Below are positions 1-7,499 of a DNA stretch of 39,996 nt, piece by piece. Within the stretch, counting starts at the first letter, position 1, and each line of letters starts with the position of its first letter. The position numbers and the translations under genes were made by a program. The notes under the pieces are model-generated. The model was not told the origin of the DNA and did not search any database. It was given only the letters and a program-made list of their open reading frames with translations. The stretch covers positions 1 to 39,996 of the forward strand of contig URLT01000003.1 of NCBI GenBank assembly GCA_900548795.1, given 5' to 3'. Source of the stretch: an uncultured Eubacteriales bacterium (GTDB lineage: Bacteria; Bacillota; Clostridia; Oscillospirales; Oscillospiraceae).

Positions 1-293
1 CGGCAGGCGTTGGTGACCTCGTAGCCGCCCATCGGGCACTCGTCGCAGGCCGTCTCGATGACCTCGATAACGTTGGGATTGCTCTTGTCTCCGCCCATCG
101 CGAGCTTTACCCGGTCTGCTAAGATCGCGCGTTCCTTATAAACGCAGCAGCGCATGGTCGGCTGGTTGCCCGGAACGATCAGCTTCGGAATGTCGAGAAG
201 CTTCTCCTGAAGCGTGCCGTCCCACGCGAAGCGCGCGACCTCGCGAAGAACCTTATATTTCAGATGCTGGACTTTGGTGTCAAACTTATGCAT
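1..293 (-). CDS. Monomeric [FeFe] hydrogenase, N-terminal part (cut by window edge)
   Basis: Only the first 97 residues are inside the window; the gene runs off the left edge. The start is an ATG at 293 with AAGGAG a few bases upstream. The visible protein opens MHKFDTKVQHLKYKVLREVA and continues with a CCVYKERAI stretch, an AMGGDKSNPNVIEV stretch and ACDECPMGGYEV, which I recognise as the N-terminus of clostridial monomeric [FeFe] hydrogenases, where it precedes 4Fe-4S ferredoxin motifs and the H-cluster domain. Those later domains lie outside the window, so catalytic residues cannot be checked. It would be cytosolic and interconvert protons and H2 with ferredoxin. The [2Fe-2S] gene 30 nt upstream and rex further upstream support a redox operon. 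Confidence 0.75.
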   Translation of the reverse strand, partial: MHKFDTKVQHLKYKVLREVARFAWDGTLQEKLLDIPKLIVPGNQPTMRCCVYKERAILADRVKLAMGGDKSNPNVIEVIETACDECPMGGYEVTNAC

Positions 294-323
294 GGAACTC
301 TCCTTATTTTCTTGCTGTGCGTG

Positions 324-560
324 TTACGCGTTTTTAATGTACTCCGTGAAAAACGCCTCGACGCTCTCCGGTGTGACGGAGTGGAACGCGTCGTCCACGG
401 TGACGCAGACGCCCTCCTGGCATCTGCCCATGCAGAACGTACCGGCAAGCTCGACCTTGTCCTCCAGCCCGTTGGAGCAGATCAGCTCCTGAAGCTGCTC
501 AACGACCTGACGGGAACCCTTGATGTGGCAAGACGAGCCGATGCAAACTGTGACCTTCAT
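324..560 (-). CDS. Thioredoxin-like [2Fe-2S] ferredoxin (NuoE/HydC-type domain)
   Basis: This 78-residue protein is a stand-alone thioredoxin-fold [2Fe-2S] domain. The four expected ligands are visible as C6 and C11 (CIGSSC) and C43 and C47 (CMGRC), the spacing used by the NuoE/HydC class. Small proteins of this kind pass electrons between NAD(P)H-linked flavoproteins and hydrogenases. Its stop lies 30 nt before the hydrogenase start, so both are probably on one transcript and it is a likely partner of that enzyme. The ATG at 560 follows a purine-rich GGAGAAACAG. It carries no signal peptide and should be cytosolic. The family assignment is firm; the specific electron partner is inferred from position. 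Confidence 0.85.
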   Translation of the reverse strand: MKVTVCIGSSCHIKGSRQVVEQLQELICSNGLEDKVELAGTFCMGRCQEGVCVTVDDAFHSVTPESVEAFFTEYIKNA

Positions 561-574
561 TCTGTTTCTCCTTT

Positions 575-1302
575 TTATACAATGATATAAGATTTCAGTA
601 TCTCACGCCGGGCCTCGTTGCTCTCCGCCGTCATGGCGGCGGCGACCAGAGGCAGCCACGCGTTGATCTCCTTGCGGGAGTGCCCGCTCTCCTTGCAGAA
701 CAGGCACAGATATTGCTCCGGGTCGATCCCCTGAAGCCGCAGACGCAGCGCCGTGCAGGCGGCGTCCGCCTCCGGACAGCCGCGGCTGGCGTCCGCCCAG
801 CCGAGCACGAACGTCTCGCCGCCGGGCGTGCAGATGAGGTTCTCCGGGTCGAGCGAGCCGTGACACAGGCGGTCGCCGTCGGGAACGCTGCAGATCCGGG
901 TGCGCAGCGTGTTGCGCATCGGCTCGGGGAGCGGGGCGCGCTCGATGCGGCGGGCCGCTCCTTGCAGCGCGGCAGACGCGGATCCGTCTTTTCCAGCACG
1001 CGAAGCTGGAGCTGCACCAGAAGCCGCAGCCCCTCCCCGCGCCTGTGCGGCGCCTCGCGGAGCTGCTGACGCAGGGTCTGCCCGCCGATAAACTGCGAGA
1101 CGATCGCCCAGCGTCCGTTGAGGGACGTCACCTCCAGCACCGGCGGGACGGGAAGCCCCACCTGCGCGGCGACGGCCTGATTCATCGCCGTCTGCAAAAC
1201 GTCGGCGGCGGAATGACGCCCGTTGAACACCTTTACGCAGCGCTCGCCGTCGCGATAGACCGTGACGGTGTTGCTCAGGGCAATGATACGATCCAATTCC
1301 AT
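575..1302 (-). pseudogene. Aminoglycoside-phosphotransferase-fold kinase-like gene, frameshifted
   Basis: Two overlapping reading frames together make one APH-fold protein. The N-terminal half (ATG at 1302; MELDRIIALSNTVTVYRDGE, then VKVFNGR and IVSQFIGGQTLRQQL) resembles a protein-kinase-like N-lobe. The C-terminal half continues in another frame from about 950-985 down to a TAA at 575-577. A single-base indel there breaks the gene, unless it is a sequencing error. The Brenner motif, normally HGD, reads CHGSLDPENL, and the usual IDW/DFG-like metal-binding Asp is Gly in VLGWADASRG, so catalysis looks lost even in the repaired frame. It sits between rex and the [2Fe-2S] gene. A GTG at 1317, directly abutting the rex stop, is an alternative start. 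Confidence 0.6.
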
Positions 1303-1317
1303 AGGCCTTCTCCGCAC

Positions 1318-1944
1318 TCAGGCGCGCTCCGGCTGGAGCTGCATGTTCAGATGCGCCAGCGACAGCGCCATGTTTTCGTACTGCGCCACAGCGTCCTCCG
1401 GCAGCGTCAGGCGGCAGGGCGCAAAGCACCAGAACGCGCGGATGCCGCAGGCGTAGAGCCGGTCGCAGACCGACTGCGCGTCGACCGCCGGAACGGTGAT
1501 GACGCCGATCTTCACGGCGTGCTCCGCGCAGAAGCCGTCGAGCCGCTCCATGGGCAGGATCGGCTTGCCGACGGGCGAGGCGGCCGGCTCCTTCATCGCC
1601 CGATCAAACGCGGCGACAATGGACAGGCCGTAGTCCGAGAAGCCGGAATAATCCAGCAGCGCGCGCCCCAAACGCCCGGCTCCGACAATGACGGCCATCC
1701 CGCTGCCCTCCGAGAGCAGCCGCTGCAGGCAGCCCGTCAGCTCCTCGACCGAGTAGCCGACCTTCGGCCGCCCGGCTCCGCTGACCGCGCCGAGATCCTT
1801 GCGCACCTGAACCTCGCCGAGGTGCAGCGCCTTTGCGATCGCCGTGGCGGAGATATGCGTCACAGTCGCCGGAAGTGTCTTGAGATAGTCCAGATAGATC
1901 GGCAGTCTGCCCAGTGTTGCGCGGGAAATTTCCTTATGCTCCAC
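1318..1944 (-). CDS. rex: Redox-sensing transcriptional repressor Rex
   Basis: This 208-residue protein has the Rex layout: an N-terminal winged helix (about residues 1-75, with ATLGRLPIYLDYL and EVQVRKDLGAVSGAGRPKVGY) and a Rossmann domain beginning AVIVGAGRLGRALL, which binds NADH. Rex represses fermentation and hydrogen genes when NAD+ is high and leaves DNA when NADH rises. The start is GTG at 1944, because GGAGG lies 7 nt upstream; the longer frame has no such site. It is first in the run toward the kinase-like gene, the [2Fe-2S] protein and the hydrogenase. Its promoter carries sites shared with the Fe-ADH promoter (see 1975-2040). I found no clear canonical Rex palindrome nearby. Confidence 0.95.
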   Translation of the reverse strand: MEHKEISRATLGRLPIYLDYLKTLPATVTHISATAIAKALHLGEVQVRKDLGAVSGAGRPKVGYSVEELTGCLQRLLSEGSGMAVIVGAGRLGRALLDYSGFSDYGLSIVAAFDRAMKEPAASPVGKPILPMERLDGFCAEHAVKIGVITVPAVDAQSVCDRLYACGIRAFWCFAPCRLTLPEDAVAQYENMALSLAHLNMQLQPERA

Positions 1945-1974
1945 ATTCACACCTCCAGAATCGATTACCACTCT

Positions 1975-2040
1975 ATTTTACACAAAAAGCGCAGATTTGG
2001 GAATTGCCTCTTTCGCATATCGGTAATGCGGCTATCGATA
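1975..2040 (-). promoter_or_regulatory. rex promoter with candidate LysR sites
   Basis: Read on the minus strand, the region holds TATCGATA (2040-2033), 24 nt, GGCAATTCCC (2008-1999), 18 nt, then a -10-like TAAAAT (1980-1975). There is no consensus -35; the GGCAATTCCC block sits where one would be, typical of an activator-dependent promoter. The Fe-ADH promoter at 6343-6408 has the same three elements with identical spacings. TATCGATA at about -70 and the second block near -35 match the usual recognition and activation sites of LysR-type regulators. Confidence 0.55.
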
Positions 2041-2070
2041 ATAATGAATCAATACATATGGGTATCAATG

Positions 2071-2116
2071 ACGGGCGCACTCCGGCCGAACGGTATGGCT
2101 GACGGAATGCGCCCGT
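2071..2116. terminator. Hairpin between nfnB and rex
   Basis: A 9-bp perfect stem ACGGGCGCA (2071-2079) / TGCGCCCGT (2108-2116), with an inner TCCG/CGGA pairing, lies downstream of nfnB and upstream of rex. A short T-run follows it on the plus strand but not on the minus strand, where nfnB is transcribed. It may still act as a weak terminator or 3'-end stabiliser for the nfn transcript. The rest of 1945-2166 shows only the rex promoter. Confidence 0.4.
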
Positions 2117-2166
2117 TTTGGCGTCAGAAGCACGAAAAGCGCGGCTCTGCTTCGGCGGCTTCTCGG

Positions 2167-3576
2167 TTATTTTGCGCTCAGATGCTCGTCGATCGCCCGC
2201 GCGGCGGTCTTGCCCGCGCCCATGGCGGAGATGACGGTCGCGGCGCCGGTCACGGCGTCGCCGCCGGCATAGACGCCCTCGCGGGAGGTCAGGCCGTCCT
2301 CGTTGACGATGATGCCGCCGCGCGCGTTGACCTCAAGCCCCTTGGTCGTGGACTTGATGAGCGGGTTCGGCGAGGTGCCGATGGAGATGACGACGGTGTC
2401 AACGTCCAGCTCGAACTCGCTGCCGGGGATCGGCACCGGGCGGCGTCTGCCCTTGGCATCCGGCTCGCCCAGCTCCATGCGGATGCAGCGCATCCCGGTG
2501 ACGAAGCCGTTCTTCGGGTCGCGCGGGTCGTCCGGATTCTGGTAGCCCAGGATCTCGACCGGGTTATTGAGCAGGCGGAAATCAACGCCCTCCTCCTCGG
2601 CGTGCTCGACCTCCTCGCGGCGCGCAGGCAGCTCCTCCATGGAGCGGCGGTAGACGATGTAGACCTTCTCCGCGCCGAGGCGCAGAGCGGTTCTCGCGGC
2701 GTCCATGGCGACGTTGCCGCCGCCGACGACGGCGACCCTGCCGCCCTTCATGATCGGCGTGACGGGATCGTCGCGGTAGGCCTTCATGAGGTTGCTGCGG
2801 GTCAGGAATTCGTTGGCGGAATAGACGCCCTTCAGGCTTTCGCCGGGGATACCCATAAAGTTGGGCAGGCCGGCACCGGAGCCGACGAACACGGCCTCAT
2901 AGCCGTCCTCGAACAGCTCGTCGATGGTCAGGGTCTTGCCGATGACGACGTTCGTCTCGACGTCGACGCCCAGAGCCTTGAGCGTCTCGACCTCCTTGGC
3001 GACGATGGACTTCGGCAGACGGAACTCGGGGATGCCGTAAACCAGCACGCCGCCGGCGGTGTGCAGCGCCTCAAAAACCGTGACCTGATAGCCCTTCTTG
3101 GCCAGATCGCCCGCGCAGGTCAGGCCGGACGGACCCGAGCCGACCACGGCGACGCGGTGGCCGTTGGATGCGGGCTTCTTCGGCAGCTCCTTGGCGTTTT
3201 CGTTGTGCCAATCGGCAACGAAGCGCTCCAGACGGCCGATGCCGACCGGCTCGAACTTGATGCCGAGGGTGCACTTGCTCTCGCACTGCGACTCCTGCGG
3301 GCAGACGCGGCCGCAGACGGCCGGAAGCGAGGAGGATTGCGTGATGATCTGATATGCGCCCTCAAAATCCTCGCTTTTGATCTTGGTGATAAACTCCGGG
3401 ATGGAGATATTGACCGGGCAGCCGGAGACGCACGGGCGGTTCTTGCAGTTCAGGCAGCGCTTTGCCTCCTCGACCGCGATCTCAGCCGGATAGCCCAGCG
3501 CCACTTCCTTGAAATTTCTCGCACGGACAGACGGCTCCTGCGTCGGCATTTCGTGCTTTTTCGGATTGATTGCCAT
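2167..3576 (-). CDS. nfnB: NfnB, large subunit of NADH-dependent ferredoxin:NADP+ oxidoreductase
   Basis: This 469-residue protein belongs to the glutamate-synthase-small-subunit-like flavoproteins (GltD/SudA/NfnB). It has an N-terminal Fe-S region with CLNCKNRPCVSGC (residues 41-53) and a second Cys cluster near 90-105 (CGRVCPQESQCESKC). These are followed by two dinucleotide-binding folds, GSGPSGL near 146 and GGGNVAMDAA near 287. Annotation pipelines often call it gltA. The adjacent upstream NfnA homologue, 14 nt away, makes NfnAB the better name: a cytosolic flavin-based bifurcating complex that reduces NADP+ with NADH and reduced ferredoxin. GGAGGGAACGGTAA precedes the ATG at 3576. An SudAB-like reading of the pair cannot be excluded from sequence alone. 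Confidence 0.88.
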   Translation of the reverse strand: MAINPKKHEMPTQEPSVRARNFKEVALGYPAEIAVEEAKRCLNCKNRPCVSGCPVNISIPEFITKIKSEDFEGAYQIITQSSSLPAVCGRVCPQESQCESKCTLGIKFEPVGIGRLERFVADWHNENAKELPKKPASNGHRVAVVGSGPSGLTCAGDLAKKGYQVTVFEALHTAGGVLVYGIPEFRLPKSIVAKEVETLKALGVDVETNVVIGKTLTIDELFEDGYEAVFVGSGAGLPNFMGIPGESLKGVYSANEFLTRSNLMKAYRDDPVTPIMKGGRVAVVGGGNVAMDAARTALRLGAEKVYIVYRRSMEELPARREEVEHAEEEGVDFRLLNNPVEILGYQNPDDPRDPKNGFVTGMRCIRMELGEPDAKGRRRPVPIPGSEFELDVDTVVISIGTSPNPLIKSTTKGLEVNARGGIIVNEDGLTSREGVYAGGDAVTGAATVISAMGAGKTAARAIDEHLSAK

Positions 3577-3590
3577 TTACCGTTCCCTCC

Positions 3591-4439
3591 TTAGCCCTGC
3601 TTGAGCAGATTGCAGGTTTCTTCGTAGGCCTTGCGCTCGAACGCGTTGTACATTCTGCCGCGGCTCATGGCCTCGTCAAAATCGACCTCATAGCCGTCGA
3701 AATCCGGGCCGTCCACGCAGGCAAACTTCGTCACGCGCTTGCCGTCCTGATTCAGCGTCAGGCGGCAGCCGCCGCACATGCCCGTGCCGTCGATCATGAT
3801 CGGGTTCATCGAGACCGTGACCGGCACGCCGAAGGGCTTGGCCGTGGCGACGACAAATTTCATCATGATCAGCGGGCCGATCGTGATGATCATATCAAAG
3901 CGCTCCCCTGCCTCGAGCAGCTCCTTGAGCGGCACGGTGACGTTGCCGTGCCGGCCGTAGCTTCCGTCGTCGGTCATGAGGATGGTGCGGTCGGAATAGG
4001 CCTTGAATTCGTCCTCCAAAATGACGATGTCCTTGCTGCGGAAGCCGACGATGCTCGTCACATCCGCGCCGAGACGGTGGAATTCCTCGGCGATCGGCAT
4101 GGCAATGGCGCAGCCGACGCCGCCGCCGACGATGCAGACCTTTTTGATGCCGTCGGTGTGAGTCGCGACGCCCAGCGGGCCGACGAAGTCCTGAATGAAT
4201 TCGCCCTCCTGCTTGTGATTCAGCAGCGCCGTCGTTGCGCCGACGATCTGGAAGATGATCTTGACCGTTCCCTCCTCGGCGTTGCAGCCGGCGACGGTCA
4301 GCGGGATGCGCTCGCCCTCCTCGTCGACGCGCAGGATGATAAACTGGCCGGGCTTCGCCTTTTTGGCGACGAGCGGCGCATGGATCTCCATCTGCGTCAC
4401 GGTCGGGTTCAGGACCTTTTTGTGAACGATTTGATACAT
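3591..4439 (-). CDS. nfnA: NfnA, small FAD/NAD-binding subunit with [2Fe-2S] cluster
   Basis: The 282-residue protein has the ferredoxin-NADP-reductase-like layout: an N-terminal FAD-binding barrel ending in RIPLTVAG, an NAD(H)-binding fold with VCIVGGGVGCAIAMPIA, and a C-terminal iron-sulfur patch DGTGMCGGCRLT...FACVDGP. The Asp and three Cys there are the ligands expected for the NfnA [2Fe-2S] cluster (also close to PyrK/SudB). It pairs with NfnB directly downstream. In the family this subunit carries the FAD that exchanges electrons with NADH and the NfnB subunit handles ferredoxin and NADP+. It lies 27 nt after the Nudix gene and is probably co-transcribed with it. Confidence 0.9.
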   Translation of the reverse strand: MYQIVHKKVLNPTVTQMEIHAPLVAKKAKPGQFIILRVDEEGERIPLTVAGCNAEEGTVKIIFQIVGATTALLNHKQEGEFIQDFVGPLGVATHTDGIKKVCIVGGGVGCAIAMPIAEEFHRLGADVTSIVGFRSKDIVILEDEFKAYSDRTILMTDDGSYGRHGNVTVPLKELLEAGERFDMIITIGPLIMMKFVVATAKPFGVPVTVSMNPIMIDGTGMCGGCRLTLNQDGKRVTKFACVDGPDFDGYEVDFDEAMSRGRMYNAFERKAYEETCNLLKQG

Positions 4440-4466
4440 TTGTTTGTCTCCTTCCCGGATAATGAA

Positions 4467-4964
4467 TCAGCGCGTGCTGAGCGCACGGCGCAGAATTTCC
4501 TCATGGTCAAAGGCCAGAGGCGGCAGCCCCAGCCCGTCGGCCTCGGGGTCTATCAGAAACCACTCGGCCGCCCCGGCGTCGTCCCCGGCCTGAACGCGCG
4601 TGGCCGCGCGGTCGACCGTCGCGGCATAGGCCGCGGAGACCACCCAGCCGCGCGGGTCGCGCCCCGGTCGGCTGAACAGGCCGACCAGCCGGAGGCGCTC
4701 GTGCTCGACGCCCGTCTCCTCGCGCAGCTCGCGGCGCGCCGTCTGCTCGAGCGGCTCGTTGGGGTCGGCAAAGCCGCCCGGCAGCGCCCAGCGCCCGAGG
4801 AACGGATGCCCCTTGCGGCGGATGAGCAGCACCCGCGTGCCGTCGGCCTCCTGCGACAGGATGACAATATCCGCCGTCAGGCTGGGCTTTTCGTAGTGTT
4901 TCTTCTTATATTGTACTAAAAATTCGCTTTCTGTCAACCCGTTTCTGTCGCGCAGTGCCTCCAA
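4467..4964 (-). CDS. Nudix hydrolase (ADP-ribose-pyrophosphatase-like)
   Basis: The complete Nudix box is visible as G-FADPNE-PLEQTAR-REL-REETGV, fitting GX5EX7REUXEEXGU, after the strand LLIRRKGHPFLGRWALPGG. Such proteins hydrolyse nucleoside diphosphates linked to another group; the substrate (ADP-ribose, NADH or a sugar nucleotide) cannot be read from sequence. The open frame extends to 5045 but would run through the terminator of the upstream gene. I therefore choose the TTG at 4964, which has GGGAGGG 9 nt upstream and gives 165 residues; a second TTG at 4937 is possible. Proximity to nfnA-nfnB suggests a link with nicotinamide nucleotide turnover, but this is inference. Confidence 0.85.
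   Translation of the reverse strand: MEALRDRNGLTESEFLVQYKKKHYEKPSLTADIVILSQEADGTRVLLIRRKGHPFLGRWALPGGFADPNEPLEQTARRELREETGVEHERLRLVGLFSRPGRDPRGWVVSAAYAATVDRAATRVQAGDDAGAAEWFLIDPEADGLGLPPLAFDHEEILRRALSTR
4910..4937 (-). promoter_or_regulatory. Promoter-like sequence inside the start of the Nudix gene
   Basis: On the minus strand TTGACA (4937-4932) is followed after 16 nt by TACAAT (4915-4910), a near-consensus sigma-70/A pair. It lies within the first codons of the Nudix frame and after the terminator of the upstream gene. It could drive nfnA-nfnB separately, or be fortuitous. No promoter fits in the 20-odd bases between that terminator and the Nudix start. Confidence 0.35.
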
Positions 4965-4983
4965 AGCAGCATTCCCTCCCTGC

Positions 4984-5021
4984 AAAAAACGACGGCTGCC
5001 GGTTTTGCCCGGCAGCCGTCG
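4984..5021 (-). terminator. Rho-independent terminator after the Fe-ADH gene
   Basis: A 13-bp perfect GC-rich stem (4990-5002 with 5009-5021, loop 5003-5008) is followed on the minus strand by six T residues (4989-4984). It lies 65 nt downstream of the alcohol dehydrogenase stop and ends that transcript. Confidence 0.9.
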
Positions 5022-5086
5022 CGATCGGTCACGGTTCAGCGGCAAGCGCTGCTGCCGTCACAATGATTCGTTTGGCTCGGTCGAGA

Positions 5087-6310
5087 TCAGAAATCGACCT
5101 CGGTGTCGTAGTAGCAGCACTTGAGCAGCTTTTCCATCTCCTCGACGGACGGCTGACGCGGGTTGGAGCCGGTGCAGGCATCGGCCAGCGCGTTGACCGC
5201 GATGTCGTGGACGCGGGCGAGGAAAACGTCCTCGGGGACGAAGCCCTGCTCGCAGGGATAGCTGTCGGCGCCGTAGTGCTTGATGCAGTGCGGGATGTTC
5301 AGCTCGTCGTTCATCTTGCGCAGGTAGGCGATGAGAGCCTTGACCTTCTCGTCGTCGGAGGCGCTCTTGTCGCAGATGCCCATGTAGTCGACGATCACGC
5401 CGTAGCGCTTCTTGGCCGTCTCGTCCTTCGCGTTGAAGGCGATGACCTTCGGCAGGTACATGGCGTTCGCCGCGCCGTGGATGATGTGCGCGCCGTGGTC
5501 GGCGAAGATCGCGCCGGTCTTATGCGCCATGGAATGGACGATGCCGAGCAGCGCGTTGGAGAAGGCCATGCCGGCAAGGCACTGCGCGTCGTGCATCCGG
5601 TCGCGGGCGGCCATATCGCCGTTGTAGGAGGGAACGAGATCCTTCATGATCATCTCGATGGCGTGGATGGCCAGCGGGTCGGTGTAGTTGCAGTTCGCGG
5701 TGGAGACATAGGCCTCGATCGCGTGGGTCATGGCGTCCATGCCGGTGTGCGCGACGAGCTTCTTGGGCATTGTCTCGGCCAGCTCGGGGTCGACGATGGC
5801 GACGTCCGGGGTGATCTCGAAGTCGGCGATCGGGTATTTGATGCCCTTCTGATAGTCGGTGATGATGGAGAACGCGGTGACCTCGGTGGCCGTGCCGGAG
5901 GTCGAGGAGACGGCGCAGAAGTGCGCCTTCTTGCGCAGCTCGGGGATGCCGAAGACCTTGCACATATCTTCAAAGGTGCAGTCCGGATATTCGTACTTGA
6001 TCCACATTGCCTTGGCAGCGTCGATGGGAGAGCCGCCGCCGATGGCGACGATCCAATCCGGCTGATAGTCGATCATGACCTGCGCGCCGCGCATCACGGT
6101 GTCAACGGAGGGATCCGGCTCGATGCCGTCAAAAATCTTGACTTCCATCCCGGCTTCCTTCAGGTATGCCTCGGCTCTGTCCAGGAAGCCGAAGCGCTTC
6201 ATGGAGCCGCCGCCCACACAGATGATCGCTCTCTTGCCCTTGAACGTCTTCAGCGCCTCAAGAGCGCCCTTGCCATGATACAGGTCACGCGGAAGTGTAA
6301 ATCTTGCCAT
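5087..6310 (-). CDS. Iron-containing alcohol dehydrogenase
   Basis: This 407-residue protein is a group III (Fe-dependent) alcohol dehydrogenase, cytosolic and NAD(P)H-dependent, reducing an aldehyde to an alcohol in fermentation. The nucleotide-binding GGGSPIDAAKAM lies near residue 95. The metal-binding signature appears as TGMDAMTHAIEAYVS and GIVHSMAHKTGAIFADHGAH, supplying the Asp and His ligands. The ATG at 6310 is preferred over the upstream in-frame ATG because GGAGGTAATCCTA precedes it. The gene is monocistronic: it has its own promoter with LysR-type sites (6343-6408) and its own terminator (4984-5021). The divergently named substrates of this family (butanol, propanediol, lactaldehyde) cannot be told apart here. 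The lysR gene upstream is the likely regulator. Confidence 0.93.
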   Translation of the reverse strand: MARFTLPRDLYHGKGALEALKTFKGKRAIICVGGGSMKRFGFLDRAEAYLKEAGMEVKIFDGIEPDPSVDTVMRGAQVMIDYQPDWIVAIGGGSPIDAAKAMWIKYEYPDCTFEDMCKVFGIPELRKKAHFCAVSSTSGTATEVTAFSIITDYQKGIKYPIADFEITPDVAIVDPELAETMPKKLVAHTGMDAMTHAIEAYVSTANCNYTDPLAIHAIEMIMKDLVPSYNGDMAARDRMHDAQCLAGMAFSNALLGIVHSMAHKTGAIFADHGAHIIHGAANAMYLPKVIAFNAKDETAKKRYGVIVDYMGICDKSASDDEKVKALIAYLRKMNDELNIPHCIKHYGADSYPCEQGFVPEDVFLARVHDIAVNALADACTGSNPRQPSVEEMEKLLKCCYYDTEVDF

Positions 6311-6342
6311 TAGGATTACCTCCAATATTTTTTTGTGATTTC

Positions 6343-6408
6343 ATCATAGCACGTTGCCGCGCCCTTGGGAATTGCCTTTTTTGTATATGCGTATTTCATT
6401 TATCGATA
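6343..6408 (-). promoter_or_regulatory. Fe-ADH promoter with candidate LysR sites
   Basis: On the minus strand TATCGATA (6408-6401), 24 nt, GGCAATTCCC (6376-6367), 18 nt, and TATGAT (6348-6343) form the same array as at rex (1975-2040), with identical spacings. The 24-nt interval also shares a partly conserved ATAT core. The layout suggests one activator for both genes, most simply the LysR protein encoded just upstream. Confidence 0.6.
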
Positions 6409-6420
6409 TACTGCGAAGCG

Positions 6421-6466
6421 AAAAGCGGCATTGCTCCCGTTTTCTTCCGGAAGCAATGCCGTTTTT
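6421..6466. terminator. Bidirectional terminator downstream of lysR
   Basis: The stem CGGCATTGCT (6426-6435) / AGCAATGCCG (6452-6461) is followed by TTTTT on the plus strand (6462-6466) and by CTTTT on the minus strand (6425-6421). It lies 41 nt beyond the lysR stop and is placed to end that transcript before the Fe-ADH promoter. Confidence 0.7.
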
Positions 6467-6506
6467 GTGATTTTCCCGAGCAAATGTTCACAAAAAATTC
6501 AAAATA

Positions 6507-7445
6507 TCAGGTTGCCGGCGCGGCAATGATCTCGCGCTTTGCGGCCACGAGCTGTTCGATAAACTGACGGTCAAGCTCGGTGAAGGAATAGTCTCTGCGG
6601 CGCACGAGCACGTCCTTATAGACCCGGTCGTTGCCCTCGCAGGCCCGCTGCACGAGGCCGTAGCGCTCGAGCAGCCTCTGCGGCACGGGCGAGACCCACA
6701 TAAAGGTCTGCGGATTCTGCGAAAGCAGCTCGAACTGGCTGGCGCGCTCGAAGACATAGATGCGGCGGCGCACGTCCTCGCGCAGCTCCGCGCGGCGCAC
6801 CTCGGCCGTCGGGATGGACGGGACATAGGGGTCGGCATGAGCGATCTCGATCAGCGGGCAAAGCTCCTCGGCGGAGATCTGCTCCTTGGCCGCCAGCGGG
6901 CTCTGCGCGCTCATGAGCAGCGTGTAGCGGAACTCCGTCACCAGCTCATAGGCCAGCCCCTTTTCCTCCATCATGGATTTATAGTAGCGGTCGTAATGCT
7001 CGGCATAGCGCAGGATGCCCAGCTTGTAGTCCTCCTGCAGAAGGTTGCGCAGCGTCTGCATCGCGCCCGTCTCGCAGTAAAACAGCTCCGCCTTGCAGTC
7101 CGGCTCCAGCCCGCAGGAGAACCGCGCGAACGCCTCGGCAATGTAGCTGGCGCGCGGCACGGAGGCGGAAAACCGCTTTCTGCCGGCATCGCGGTTTTTG
7201 AAAAGATTCTCGATGTTCTCGACCTGCTGCAAAACGGACTTGGCGTAGCGCACGAAGGTCTCGCCGTCCGGCGTCAGGAACATGCCCTTGGCGCTGCGGT
7301 CAAAGATCGTGATGCCGACGCTGGCCTCCAGCTCCTTGATCGCACGGCTCAGCGTCGGCTGCCCGACGTAGAGCATCTCCGCCGCCTTGTTGATCGATTT
7401 TGTCTCTGCGATCGTCACTGCGTAGCGCATGTGCTGAAAATTCAT
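6507..7445 (-). CDS. LysR-family transcriptional regulator
   Basis: This 312-residue protein starts MNFQHMRYAVTIAETKSINK and has a classic LysR winged helix over residues 1-60 (AAEMLYVGQPTLSRAIKELE, then FDRSAKGMFLTPDGE). A type-2 periplasmic-binding-like effector domain follows. The ATG at 7445 is chosen because the probable -10 at 7486-7481 lies just upstream; the longer frame begins inside the promoter. A GGCAATTCC block lies 4 nt upstream of its own -10, the same block found at the rex and Fe-ADH promoters, which suggests autorepression and activation of those two genes. The effector is unknown; an aldehyde, alcohol or redox metabolite would make sense. Confidence 0.9.
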   Translation of the reverse strand: MNFQHMRYAVTIAETKSINKAAEMLYVGQPTLSRAIKELEASVGITIFDRSAKGMFLTPDGETFVRYAKSVLQQVENIENLFKNRDAGRKRFSASVPRASYIAEAFARFSCGLEPDCKAELFYCETGAMQTLRNLLQEDYKLGILRYAEHYDRYYKSMMEEKGLAYELVTEFRYTLLMSAQSPLAAKEQISAEELCPLIEIAHADPYVPSIPTAEVRRAELREDVRRRIYVFERASQFELLSQNPQTFMWVSPVPQRLLERYGLVQRACEGNDRVYKDVLVRRRDYSFTELDRQFIEQLVAAKREIIAAPAT

Positions 7446-7480
7446 CCGCAGCGCCCCCCTCTTTCCTCTGATCGGTATCA

Positions 7481-7499
7481 ATTATAGCACGGAATTGCC
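7481..7499 (-). promoter_or_regulatory. lysR promoter -10 with adjacent GGCAATTCC site
   Basis: Reading the minus strand, GGCAATTCC (7499-7491) is separated by four bases from TATAAT (7486-7481). A regulator bound there would occlude RNA polymerase, the arrangement expected for a self-repressing LysR gene. The 24-nt-spaced TATCGATA seen at rex and Fe-ADH is absent. Confidence 0.45.

Noticed and set aside
1945..2166. Rex operator near rex and nfnB
   Set aside because: No TTGTGA/TTGTTA-type palindrome with the expected spacing was found; only the LysR-like sites stand out.
4940..4976. Mini-ORF (MLLWRHCATETG) after GGGAGGG overlapping the TTG at 4937
   Set aside because: Translational coupling is possible, but the same ribosome binding site serves the in-frame TTG at 4964 more simply.
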